Notes under the pieces: model-generated
Seen by the model: only the letters and a program-made list of their open reading frames with translations
The model's database searches: none
Told to the model about the DNA's origin: nothing
Assembly: GCA_035461345.1 (NCBI GenBank)
Contig: DATHVJ010000022.1
Span: 1-27,256, forward strand
Source of the DNA: DASPWW01 sp035461345
GTDB lineage: Bacteria; Actinomycetota; Thermoleophilia; Solirubrobacterales; 70-9
Length of the DNA: 27,256 nt
Direction of reading: 5' to 3'
Made by a program: the position numbers and the translations under genes
Part shown: piece after piece, positions 15,240-22,183 of the stretch
How the letters are laid out: the number at the start of each line of letters is the position of its first letter
How positions within the stretch are numbered: position 1 is the first letter of the stretch

Positions 15240-17753
15240 CTACTCGCCCGCGTGCGACTTGCTCGACCGCTTGCCGCCCGTCGCGGGCGTCGCGTACTTC
15301 GACGGCTTGTGGGGCACCTTGGGCTCGTCGATCTTCCCGATCCGGTCGATCAGCTTCTCCCACTGGTCCGGCTTCAGGACGGCGTCGAACTGCTTGCCCA
15401 GCTTGTCGGTCCCGTACTGGGGCGTGAACCCGACGTGGATGTGGTCGGCGTGGTCGGCCATCGAGAAGGTGGGCCCGCCCAGGTCCATCAGCGAGATGAT
15501 CTGGTCGGCCCGGTTCGGCTCCTGCATCCGCAGCAGCTCGCGGAGCACCGCCTCGGTGATCGATCCGCCGCCCTGGTTGCCGAGGATCGGCCGTCCGTTC
15601 ACCATCGCGATGTCGACGGCGTTGCCGGACGAGTGGTGGCTGACGCTGCCGCTCGCGGTCAGGTAGCTGTGCCCGCACTTCAGCGAGGTGACGCCGAGGC
15701 GGAAGCCGCGCGCGGCGAGCACCGACAGCGTCCGCAGCACCCGGGAGTCGATCTGGTGGGTCTGGATGTCCTCGCGCCCGCAGGCGTAGATCGAGATCCG
15801 AGGGTTGCTGAGAGCGTGGCGCTCGAGCGCGGGCTTCGACATCAGCAGCACCTGGCTGACGTCGGCCTCGTTGAACGGGCTGCGACCCTCGGCGCGGTAG
15901 ATCGCCGTCGTCTCGAGCAGCTTCCACCCGTCGAGGATCGGCTTCGGGTCGATCTTCTTCGCGCCCTTCCCCGCCGGCCTGATCGCGAAGTTGACGTGGG
16001 GGGCGAGGTGGTCGTCGTCGTTCTCGCCGATCCGCCCCAGCACGGTGCCTGCGACGACCTTCGACCCCTCGCGCAGCGGCCGCATCTCCATCTTGCGGCG
16101 GTCGAACCGCAGCACGCCGCCGAAGTACGCCTTGAACGTCTCGTAGCCGGGGAACCGGTCGGAGAACAACGCGTCAAGCTGCCCGGTGAGGTCGGCCCGG
16201 TCGACGTTCCGCGGCCGCTCCGGATACGCGTACAGCCGCGGCCGCAGATCCTCGGTGTTGGCGGGGGCGTCCTCGTCGGCCTTGGCGCGGGACTCCTGCT
16301 CGGCGCCGGCCCGCTTCGCGGCCCTGCGGGTCGCGCTGGCGGGCTGCTTCGGCGCCTTGTCGCCGTCGGGGCCCTGGAGCTCGAAGTCGTCGGCGGTCAG
16401 CTTGTCCTGCTTCGGCACCGGGTACAGCTTCGAGACCTCACCCAGCCGCGCGTAGGTGAAGCGATTGCCGTAGGCGTCCTTGAGCACCAGGTACTTGCCG
16501 AGCCTCTTCGTGCGGCCGATCTCCTTGACGACGCCGTCGTTGACCGCCACGACCGGGGCCTCGTCGCGCGAGTAGATGTTGATCCCGCGCCGGGTCGGCG
16601 AGGACGAGATCGTCTTCGCGGTCACCCCGCCGAGCGACGAGCGCTTGCCGGGCTTGGAGCGCTTGAGGATCTCGCGCTCGGACACGTCGTCGGCGTAGGT
16701 GGCGCGGGCCGCGACCGGGAAGTGGGCGCCTTCGGTGAGCCCGGTGAGCGAGCCGACGAGACCGTCGGGGAGCTTGCCGTACTGGCGCGCCACCAGCAGC
16801 ACCTCGTCCACGTACCAGTCGGCGTGGTTGTAGGCGAAGATCGCCCTCCGCAGGTCCTCCTCGGCGCCGGCGGCCTTCAGGTAGCGCCCCGCCGCGCACA
16901 CCGCGTCGAGCGGGTTGTAGGGGTCCTTGCGGCCGTCGTCGTTGGCGTCGACGCCGTAGGCCCTCCACGACGATGGGAGGAACTGCATCTGCCCGATCGC
17001 GCCCGCGGTCGACGGGCCCATGTTGGTCCCGAACGCGCTCTCGATCTTGTGGATCGACGCGAGGATCGGCCACGGGACGCCGTACTGGGTTCCGCACGCC
17101 TGGTAGATCGGGAGCATGAAGGGCGGGATCTCGAACTGGCTGATCATGAAGTTGGGGACGCCCTCGACCGGAGCGGGACCGAACTGGGCGACGCTGAGCG
17201 AGGGGTTGGACGGGGTCGGCTTGCCGTCCGGCCTGCGGATCGGCTCCTTGGTCACGGCGCCGGTCCCGCTCCCGCCGCGGTCGCCGCCCTTGCCGTTCGT
17301 CTCGCCCTCCTTCCCCTTCTTGCCCTTGCCCTTGCCCTTGTCGTTGTCCTTGCCGCCGACGCCGCCGGTCCCGTTGTCGCCCTCGCCGCCTCCGCCCGAG
17401 CCGTCGTCGCTCTCGTCGTACTCGGTGCTGGGGGTCGTGGTGGTGGTCTCGGGCGTCGTCGTCGTGGTCCCGGGGGTGGTCGTGGTGGTCCCGTCGCCGC
17501 CGGGCGCCGGGTTCGACTCGTCGTTGTCGAGCGGCCCCGCGCAACCGGGGTCGTCAAGGTCCGTGAGCCCGTCGCCGTCGTCGTCGGCGAGGTTCGCGCA
17601 CGCGGCCGCAGGCAGCTCCGCCCCGTCAGGAAGGTTGATGCTGACCCCGTCCTGCCCCGTCCCCACGACGCTCGGAGCCGCGCTGACGGTGGCGGCGACG
17701 GTCGCCGCGGCCATCACCGCCAGTGCAACTATCAGCAGCAGCCTCTGTCTCAT
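15240..17753 (-). CDS. three-module cell-wall hydrolase: lytic transglycosylase, M23-like, M15-like
   Basis: An 837-residue secreted protein. Residues 1-26 form a signal peptide (MRQRLLLIVALAVMAAATVAA). Residues 56-72 hold a thrombospondin-3-type Ca2+ motif (DDDGDGLTDLDDPGC), followed by Thr/Pro and Gly/Lys linkers to ~185. Residues 220-325 are an SLT/MltB-like transglycosylase, with catalytic Glu238 in KIESAFG, then GAIGQMQFLP and AYNH; it would cut glycan strands. Residues 389-438 and 558-605 look like the two halves of an M23 peptidase split by ~120 residues. The zinc residues are lost (RRGINIY in place of HxGxD; PHVNF in place of HLHF), so this part is probably non-catalytic. Residues 700-776 match M15-type D,D-peptidases: S705-x-H707-x-x-G710-x-A712-x-D714 and H771-I-H773. 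ATG 17753 is chosen because it starts the signal peptide. Confidence 0.88.
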   Translation of the reverse strand: MRQRLLLIVALAVMAAATVAATVSAAPSVVGTGQDGVSINLPDGAELPAAACANLADDDGDGLTDLDDPGCAGPLDNDESNPAPGGDGTTTTTPGTTTTTPETTTTTPSTEYDESDDGSGGGGEGDNGTGGVGGKDNDKGKGKGKKGKEGETNGKGGDRGGSGTGAVTKEPIRRPDGKPTPSNPSLSVAQFGPAPVEGVPNFMISQFEIPPFMLPIYQACGTQYGVPWPILASIHKIESAFGTNMGPSTAGAIGQMQFLPSSWRAYGVDANDDGRKDPYNPLDAVCAAGRYLKAAGAEEDLRRAIFAYNHADWYVDEVLLVARQYGKLPDGLVGSLTGLTEGAHFPVAARATYADDVSEREILKRSKPGKRSSLGGVTAKTISSSPTRRGINIYSRDEAPVVAVNDGVVKEIGRTKRLGKYLVLKDAYGNRFTYARLGEVSKLYPVPKQDKLTADDFELQGPDGDKAPKQPASATRRAAKRAGAEQESRAKADEDAPANTEDLRPRLYAYPERPRNVDRADLTGQLDALFSDRFPGYETFKAYFGGVLRFDRRKMEMRPLREGSKVVAGTVLGRIGENDDDHLAPHVNFAIRPAGKGAKKIDPKPILDGWKLLETTAIYRAEGRSPFNEADVSQVLLMSKPALERHALSNPRISIYACGREDIQTHQIDSRVLRTLSVLAARGFRLGVTSLKCGHSYLTASGSVSHHSSGNAVDIAMVNGRPILGNQGGGSITEAVLRELLRMQEPNRADQIISLMDLGGPTFSMADHADHIHVGFTPQYGTDKLGKQFDAVLKPDQWEKLIDRIGKIDEPKVPHKPSKYATPATGGKRSSKSHAGE

Positions 17754-17834
17754 TCTTGCGGTACCCCGAGGCCCGCGAGCGACCGGAAATCGCGCCTCCC
17801 TGAGCACGACAACCCTCGACCCGCAGGCACGGAC

Positions 17835-17863
17835 ACGCTACTTGTTCGATCCTGGCTTTGCAA
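17835..17863 (-). promoter_or_regulatory. promoter of cell-wall hydrolase: TTGCAA-N17-TAGCGT
   Basis: On the minus strand, TTGCAA (17858-17863) and TAGCGT (17835-17840) are separated by 17 bp, ideal for a sigma-70-type promoter. The predicted leader is about 75 nt. The rest of the 293-bp gap up to 18046 holds a GGTTTCG/CGAAGCC hairpin (17882-17899) and a second TAGCGT (17916-17921), but no ORF. It contains no recognisable c-di-AMP (ydaO) riboswitch. Confidence 0.5.
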
Positions 17864-18005
17864 CGCGGAACCGTCGCCTCGGGCTTCGTGGTCGAAACCT
17901 ACCCCAGCCACGCGGACGCTAGACAATCAAACCTCGCCCGCGCGTGATGTTGCGGCGGCCCGGGCAGGGCCCAAGGCTGCAGCGGGAACGACGGCGACGC
18001 GGTGT

Positions 18006-18011
18006 TACGCT
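18006..18011 (+). promoter_or_regulatory. -10-like TACGCT for coiled-coil protein gene
   Basis: TACGCT lies 35 bp before GTG 18047, leaving a short leader with its own GAGAGGAG ribosome site. The identical hexamer precedes the gene at 19163. Confidence 0.35.
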
Positions 18012-18046
18012 GGCTCCCGTTCGCGATTAGCCGAGAGGAGTCCGAC

Positions 18047-18427
18047 GTGGCCGAGGAGAGATCCGCCGAGCACGGCATCCGCGACCGGCTGTCCAGCGCC
18101 GGCGAGGACGCCCTGGGCGAGCTGGCGCACAACCTGCTGGAGAACCCGGTCTTCAACCAGGCGCTTGCGACCGCTCTCGGCGCCGGCGAGCGCGCTCTTC
18201 AGGCACAGCGCTCCGCGCTGACCGCCCTCAACATCCCGTCGGGCGCCGACCTCGAGCGCCTCGAGCGTCGGCTGCGCAGCGTCTCCGACCGGCTCGAGGA
18301 GATCGAGGACCGGCTCGACGAGGTGGCGATGGACGTTGGAGCGCTGCGCAAGCGGGTCGCAGACGCGGCATCAGGCGAGGCGCCTCCCGAGCAGCGGCGG
18401 CTGAGGACCCCGAACCCGGCCGAGTAG
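18047..18427 (+). CDS. coiled-coil, phasin-like protein
   Basis: A 126-residue all-helical protein. Residues ~20-60 are amphipathic (ALGELAHNLLENPVFNQALATALGAGERAL). Residues ~67-110 are a strong heptad coiled coil (LERLERRLRSVSDRLEEIEDRLDEVAMDVGALRKRV). The tail is Pro/Arg-rich. This layout resembles phasins, which coat polyester or lipid granules, but no family signature proves it. The GTG 18047 start is supported by GAGAGGAG six bases upstream; an earlier TTG at 18002 lies before the probable transcription start. It is divergent from the cell-wall hydrolase and convergent with the phosphorylase-like gene. Confidence 0.7.
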   Translation: MAEERSAEHGIRDRLSSAGEDALGELAHNLLENPVFNQALATALGAGERALQAQRSALTALNIPSGADLERLERRLRSVSDRLEEIEDRLDEVAMDVGALRKRVADAASGEAPPEQRRLRTPNPAE

Positions 18428-18428
18428 C

Positions 18429-19058
18429 TCAGCCCTCCGCGGCACACGCGAGCGCCACCGACGCGCTGCGCCCGAGCCGCTTCACCGCCTCCTCGGACGG
18501 CGTGCCCGCGACGAGCACCGCGGCGCCGGCGACTCCGAGCGCCGGCGCGAGCGAGAGCACGGCGGCCGACTCCAGGTCGGTTGCCAGCGCGTCCGCGGGG
18601 GACGGCTCGGTGCCCGCGCGCACCGGATCGACGCTCGCCACCGGTCCCGTCCTGACCGGCGTGCCGGCGGCTTCCACCAGCCGGCCGGCGAGGGTGCGGT
18701 CGGCCTCGCCCGCGGGCCCACCGCCGGCCACCGTCGCGCGCTCGACGACGATCACCTCGCCGGGCGAGAGCTCCCCGTCGAGCGGTGTGCACGCTCCGAC
18801 CCTGATCGCGCGGCGGACGCCGAGCTCGGCCAGCTCCCGGAGCACGATTGCCGCGCTCGGCCCCCCAATGCCGGTCGCCTGGATCGTCAGCGGGCGCCCG
18901 GCATCCGTCTCGCCGTGGTACCCCCACAGGCCGTAGGCGTGGTTGCTCATCAGCGGCACCTCGAGCAGTTCCTGAGCGAGAAGGAGGGCATGCCCCGGAT
19001 CCGACGGCAGCACGGCGTCGGGGGCGATCGGGGCCGTCGGCTTCAGGTACGCGGCCAC
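18429..19058 (-). CDS. nucleoside phosphorylase family protein (PNP/UDP type)
   Basis: A 209-residue protein. The order of motifs matches the purine nucleoside/uridine phosphorylase fold: AVLPSDPGHALLLAQEL (phosphate-binding N-terminus, usually PGDPxR), LTIQATGIGGPSAAIVLREL, RAIRVGACTPLDGELSPGEVIVV, and ATDLESAAVLSLAPALGV (ribose-binding ME region, here LES). The usual Arg after the DP motif is His, and the conserved Met-Glu is Leu-Glu, so activity or substrate may differ from DeoD/Udp. It is also shorter than the usual 235-250 residues. GTG 19058 is chosen because TACGTT ends 6 nt before it and homology starts at AAYLKP. An ATG at 19163 would overlap the divergent gene. Confidence 0.82.
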   Translation of the reverse strand: MAAYLKPTAPIAPDAVLPSDPGHALLLAQELLEVPLMSNHAYGLWGYHGETDAGRPLTIQATGIGGPSAAIVLRELAELGVRRAIRVGACTPLDGELSPGEVIVVERATVAGGGPAGEADRTLAGRLVEAAGTPVRTGPVASVDPVRAGTEPSPADALATDLESAAVLSLAPALGVAGAAVLVAGTPSEEAVKRLGRSASVALACAAEG

Positions 19059-19064
19059 CGGCGG

Positions 19065-19070
19065 AACGTA
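19065..19070 (-). promoter_or_regulatory. -10-like TACGTT for phosphorylase-family gene
   Basis: TACGTT on the minus strand ends 6 nt before GTG 19058, again a leaderless-type spacing. Confidence 0.4.
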
Positions 19071-19094
19071 CCAGCGGGTTTGATCGAGGTGACC

Positions 19095-19141
19095 ATCCGA
19101 AAACCCCCGCACTCGCGAGTCGCGCACGCGGGTCGTCGGAT
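19095..19141. repeat. inverted repeat in divergent promoter region
   Basis: ATCCGA-x2-ACCC-(CC)GC at 19095-19110 is mirrored by GCGGGT-x2-TCGGAT at 19128-19141. The palindrome ACTCGCGAGT (19111-19120) lies between the arms. It occupies the middle of the 104-bp gap between the genes starting at 19058 and 19163, so a shared operator is likely. Confidence 0.5.
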
Positions 19142-19147
19142 AGCCAC

Positions 19148-19153
19148 TACGCT
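19148..19153 (+). promoter_or_regulatory. -10-like TACGCT for repeat-helix protein gene
   Basis: TACGCT ends 9 nt before TTG 19163. Confidence 0.35.
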
Positions 19154-19162
19154 GTCGCGGCA

Positions 19163-19492
19163 TTGACGGATCCCACGCCCAGACGCCAGGGGGACGCGTT
19201 GCGCGCCGCGATCGATCGCACGATGTCGAGCCTCGGCGAGCGCTCGCCGGTGTCGGCAGCGAAGCTTCCCGCGCAGCTCGCCTCGCGTGCCTCGCGGCTC
19301 GTCGACGAGGTGGCGCGGCGGGGGGAGGAGGCGCGGGCCGAGGTCGCGCGCCGCGGGGAGGAGGCCGCGGGCGAGGTGACCCGTCGCGGCCTCGGCGCCC
19401 TCGACGCGTCCTCGGCCCTCACCGCGCGGGTCCTGGACGCGGTCTCCGACACGCTGCGCCGAAACTCTCAACGTAAGGTGGAGGGTGAGTGA
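19163..19492 (+). CDS. 11-residue-repeat amphipathic helix protein
   Basis: From TTG 19163 the protein has 109 residues; alternative starts are TTG 19199 (AGGGGGA upstream) and ATG 19223. The centre holds three 11-residue repeats: VARRGEEARAE, VARRGEEAAGE and VTRRGLGALDA. Hendecad repeats of this type form long amphipathic helices that lie on lipid surfaces or pack as coiled coils (apolipoproteins, LEA proteins, phasins). A lipid- or granule-binding role is inferred from this and from the downstream acyltransferase. The stop overlaps the next start as TGATG, so the three genes 19163-21482 form one translation-coupled operon. Confidence 0.65.
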   Translation: MTDPTPRRQGDALRAAIDRTMSSLGERSPVSAAKLPAQLASRASRLVDEVARRGEEARAEVARRGEEAAGEVTRRGLGALDASSALTARVLDAVSDTLRRNSQRKVEGE

Positions 19493-20505
19493 TGGCGAGC
19501 CGGCGGATCGTCATCACCGGGATCTCGAGCCACTGGGCCGGCGAGCTCGCCCGCCGGCTCGAGCGCGACCCGTCCGTCGAGCTGATCGCAGGGATCGACA
19601 CCGACCCGCCCGCGGCGGAGCTCGAGCGGACGGAGTTCATCGAGGCCGACGTCCGCAGCCCCGTGATCTCCCGCCTGCTGCCGGCGCTCGAGCCCGACAC
19701 CGTCGTCCACTGCGGCTTCCTGTGGTACCCGGCGCCGGGGAAGCCCGACCGTGCCCTGCACGAGATCAACGTGATCGGTGCGCTGCAGCTGCTCGCCGCG
19801 TGCGAGAAGACGCCGTCGGTGCGCAGCGTCGTCGTCCGGGGATCGGCTGCCATCTACGGCTCCGAGGGCGCGGCGCCGTTCTTCTTCACGGAGGACATGG
19901 CGCGCCGCTATCCGCTCAAGACCCGCTTCCAGCGTGACGTCGGCGAGCTCGAGCGCTACTTCGAGAACTTCGCCCGCCGGCGCCCCGACGTCACGTGCTG
20001 CATGCTGCGCTACCAGCCGGAGATCGGCCCCAACATCGACACGCCGCTGGTCGGCTACCTGTCGCTCCCCGTCGTCCCGGTCCAGCTCGGGTTCGACCCC
20101 AGGCTACAGTTCGTGCACTCCTCGGACGCCACCGCGGCGCTGGAGGCCGCGGTCGACAACCCGGTCCGCGGCGCGGTCAACGTCGCCCCGACGGGCGCCG
20201 TGTCGCTGAGCAGGATCATGCGCATGGGCGGCAAGCCGGCGCTCCCGATCCCGCATCCCCTGTTCGGCCCCGCGCTGACCCAGCTCGGACGGCAGCTGCG
20301 GATGGGCGGCACCTACAACGACGGCGTGCGGCTGCTGCGCTTCGGGCGCGGGGTCGACAACCGGCGCCTGCGCGAGGAGGTCGGATTCGAGCCCGCGTTC
20401 GACGCCGTCGGCGCGGTGCGCGACTTCGTTGAGAAGTCGGCGGGCCGCCAGCTCGTCCGGGTTCCCGGGCCGAAGACCGTCGCCGACGTGGTGGCGCGGA
20501 GATGA
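19492..20505 (+). CDS. NAD-dependent epimerase/dehydratase-like SDR protein
   Basis: A 337-residue extended short-chain dehydrogenase/reductase. The N-terminal strand RRIVITGISSHWAGELARRL (4-23) replaces the usual TGxxGxxG by a longer glycine loop. VVHCGFL and VVVRGSAAIYG follow as expected. The Tyr-x3-Lys pair is not in its normal form: the region reads RRYPLKTRFQRDVGELERY (Y140, K143). Catalysis is therefore doubtful, and a binding or scaffold role is possible. ATG 19492 overlaps the previous stop. The gene overlaps the acyltransferase by 4 bp (ATGA). From memory, a comparable pair of a GalE-like protein and an acyltransferase occurs in mycobacteria (Rv0501-Rv0502), which supports a joint job in lipid or envelope metabolism. 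The reaction is unknown. Confidence 0.85.
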   Translation: MASRRIVITGISSHWAGELARRLERDPSVELIAGIDTDPPAAELERTEFIEADVRSPVISRLLPALEPDTVVHCGFLWYPAPGKPDRALHEINVIGALQLLAACEKTPSVRSVVVRGSAAIYGSEGAAPFFFTEDMARRYPLKTRFQRDVGELERYFENFARRRPDVTCCMLRYQPEIGPNIDTPLVGYLSLPVVPVQLGFDPRLQFVHSSDATAALEAAVDNPVRGAVNVAPTGAVSLSRIMRMGGKPALPIPHPLFGPALTQLGRQLRMGGTYNDGVRLLRFGRGVDNRRLREEVGFEPAFDAVGAVRDFVEKSAGRQLVRVPGPKTVADVVARR

Positions 20506-21482
20506 CGCTCGTCGACGGAGAGCGCACCGCGACCGACGGCGGCGACGCCCGCCGCGCCGACGCGGTGGCCGGCTTCCTGCGCGGGATGCGCGAGGGGATC
20601 GAGAACGGGCTCGGACCGCTGACCGCAGCGCGCCGCGCCGCCGTCCGGCTGCCGGAGTCGTTCCGCGATGCCTTGGATCGGACCGCCGAGCGGATGCGGG
20701 GCGACTACGCCGAGGACGAGTGGGGCTTCGACGCCGAGTTTGCGGAAGCCGTCACCCCGGCGTTCGAGTTTCTCCACGACGTGTGGTGGCGGGTGAAGAG
20801 CACCGGCCTCGACAACGTCCCCGCTCGGGGCCGCGCGATGCTCGTCGCCAACCATGCAGGATCGCTGTTCCCGTTCGACGCCTCGATGATGACCGCGGCG
20901 ATCCGCCTTCACCATCCGGCGCCGCGGTGGCCGCGGTTCATGGTCCTCGACTGGGCGTTCGCGCTGCCGTTCCTGAGCTCGTTCATGCGCCGCGTCGGAG
21001 GCGTGCCGGCGCATCCCGACAACGCGACGCGGCTGCTGGAGCAGGACGAGCTCGTGATGGTGTTCCCCGAGGGCGTGAAGGGGACCGGGAAGCCGTTCTC
21101 GGAGCGCTACCGGCTGCAGCGCTTCGGTCGCGGCGGGTTCGTCGAGGTGGCGTTGAGGACGCGCTCGCCGATCGTCCCGGTGGCCGTCGTCGGGTCGGAG
21201 GAGATCTACCCGAAGCTCGCCGACAGCCCGTCGCTGGCGCGGATGGTGGGGGCGCCGTTCGTGCCGATCACGCCGACGTTCCCGTGGCTCGGTCCGCTTG
21301 GACTGGTCCCGCTCCCGTCGCGGTGGCGGATCGAGTTCTGCGAGCCGATCGATCTCTCCGACCATCCCCCGGAGGCGGCCGACGACCGCCAGCTCGCCTT
21401 CGACCTCTCGGAGCAGGTCCGCGAGCTGATCCAGAACAAGCTGTACGAGAACCTCGTCCTGCGCGGATCCGCGTTCCTCTAG
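20502..21482 (+). CDS. PlsC-type acyltransferase
   Basis: A 326-residue member of the lysophospholipid acyltransferase family, which moves acyl groups from acyl-CoA to glycerol phosphate-type or other acceptors at the membrane. The catalytic His is in VANHAGSLFPFD (H118). The paired Asp is eight residues on (D126), longer than the standard HxxxxD, a spacing variant. The second block MVFPEGVKGTGKPF (187-199) and PIVPVAVVGSEE match the acceptor-phosphate region. A ~95-residue Arg/Glu-rich N-terminal extension precedes the domain. ATG 20502 overlaps the SDR stop by 4 bp. With the SDR gene and the amphipathic-helix gene it forms a lipid-linked operon. Confidence 0.9.
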   Translation: MTLVDGERTATDGGDARRADAVAGFLRGMREGIENGLGPLTAARRAAVRLPESFRDALDRTAERMRGDYAEDEWGFDAEFAEAVTPAFEFLHDVWWRVKSTGLDNVPARGRAMLVANHAGSLFPFDASMMTAAIRLHHPAPRWPRFMVLDWAFALPFLSSFMRRVGGVPAHPDNATRLLEQDELVMVFPEGVKGTGKPFSERYRLQRFGRGGFVEVALRTRSPIVPVAVVGSEEIYPKLADSPSLARMVGAPFVPITPTFPWLGPLGLVPLPSRWRIEFCEPIDLSDHPPEAADDRQLAFDLSEQVRELIQNKLYENLVLRGSAFL

Positions 21483-21483
21483 A

Positions 21484-21640
21484 CGCGGCTGCCCGGCGTT
21501 CGCCGGCTCGCGGCCCCGCAGCACCCGCCGACACCGCCTCGGCGCGGGTCCGGACCCCGAGCTTGTCGTAGATGCTCGCGATGTGGTTGCGCGGTGTGGA
21601 CCGAGATCCCGAGACCCCTGGCTCAGGTGCGCTCCGGCCC
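21484..21640 (-). pseudogene. decayed LuxR-type HTH C-terminus
   Basis: Read on the minus strand, 21600-21510 gives RNHIASIYDKLGVRTRAEAVSAG, the recognition helix and tail of a LuxR/GerE regulator. The preceding residues appear in other frames: GLGISVHTA directly upstream in a second frame and AHLSQ in a third. At least two indels therefore separate pieces of one former helix-turn-helix. Nothing recognisable remains before about 21640, where the promoter of the next gene begins. It directly abuts the acyltransferase stop. Confidence 0.65.
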
Positions 21641-21644
21641 CCCC

Positions 21645-21674
21645 TTGATCCCGTGTGCCAGGGGTCACTAGACT
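21645..21674 (+). promoter_or_regulatory. promoter of SCP2-like gene: TTGATC-N18-TAGACT
   Basis: TTGATC (21645-21650) and TAGACT (21669-21674) are 18 bp apart. ATG 21682 follows 7 nt later, so the mRNA should start at or next to the A of ATG. This is the clearest leaderless promoter in the window. Confidence 0.6.
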
Positions 21675-21681
21675 CGCCGCG

Positions 21682-22152
21682 ATGGCGACAACGACGCGGA
21701 CCGCGCGGCAGGTGAGCTTTCGCTCGGCAGAGGAGATGGAGGAGGTCCTCGACCGCGTCCTGTCGCAGGTCGATGAGGACGAGAAGGCGGGGCCGCTTCT
21801 GCGGGCGACCGGGATGCGGCTGCGCTTTCGATGCCCGGACCTCGACTTCGCCGTCAACATCGCCGCCAGCGAGGGGTCGGGCTGCTGCATCGAGTGGACG
21901 TTCGCCAAGCGCCCTCCGTGGGAGCCGAGGCTGGAGCTGACTATGAGCGCCTCGGTCGCGAACGCCTATCTCCAGGGCGCCGCGAGCGTCCCGGTGGCGA
22001 TCGCGCGCGGGCAGATCAAGTGCGCGGGCGACGCGCGCTCGGCACTCCTGTACCTGCCGGCGGCGAAGCTGATCACCGATCCGTACCGCGAGCTGGTAAC
22101 CGCCAGCTATCCCCACCTGGTGGTCGGCGAGCCGCCGCGCGATTCGCGTTGA
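21682..22152 (+). CDS. SCP2 sterol-carrier-like domain protein
   Basis: A 156-residue protein. RSAEEMEEVLDRVLSQVDEDEKAGPLLRATGMRLRF is the N-terminal helix and first strand. LTMSASVANAYLQGAASVPVAIARGQIKCAGDARSALLYLPAAKLI is the diagnostic C-terminal half of the SCP2 fold, which has a hydrophobic tunnel for fatty acids or acyl-CoA. No enzyme domain is attached. The gene stands alone behind its own leaderless promoter and is followed by another promoter that overlaps its stop codon. A lipid-binding role fits the neighbouring acyltransferase. Confidence 0.82.
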   Translation: MATTTRTARQVSFRSAEEMEEVLDRVLSQVDEDEKAGPLLRATGMRLRFRCPDLDFAVNIAASEGSGCCIEWTFAKRPPWEPRLELTMSASVANAYLQGAASVPVAIARGQIKCAGDARSALLYLPAAKLITDPYRELVTASYPHLVVGEPPRDSR

Positions 22153-22177
22153 CTGGCCCCAACTGCGGGCGTAAGCT
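22149..22177 (+). promoter_or_regulatory. strong promoter TTGACT-N17-TAAGCT
   Basis: TTGACT (22149-22154) overlaps the stop codon of the SCP2-like gene. TAAGCT (22172-22177) follows at the ideal 17-bp spacing. It is the closest match to sigma-70 consensus in the window and points into a region without an ORF. Confidence 0.65.
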
Positions 22178-22183
22178 GACCCC

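Noticed and set aside
17754..18001. c-di-AMP (ydaO) riboswitch ahead of the wall hydrolase
   Set aside because: These riboswitches often precede actinobacterial wall hydrolases, so I looked for the GGGGGACCC-type core. It is absent on the minus strand; only a promoter and a short hairpin are seen.
15252..18221. Very long open frame (989 codons) on the plus strand opposite the wall hydrolase
   Set aside because: It is antisense to a gene with a signal peptide and clear catalytic motifs. Its translation is Val/Leu/Arg/Gly-rich noise typical of GC-rich shadows.
18429..19163. ATG 19163 as start of the phosphorylase-family gene
   Set aside because: It would add 35 Arg-rich residues through the divergent promoter and inverted repeat; homology begins at the GTG 19058 position.
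20313..21908. 531-codon minus-strand frame across the SDR and acyltransferase genes
   Set aside because: Its composition (RRHERRPHHPRQRR type) is shadow-like, and the opposite strand has well-supported, translation-coupled genes.
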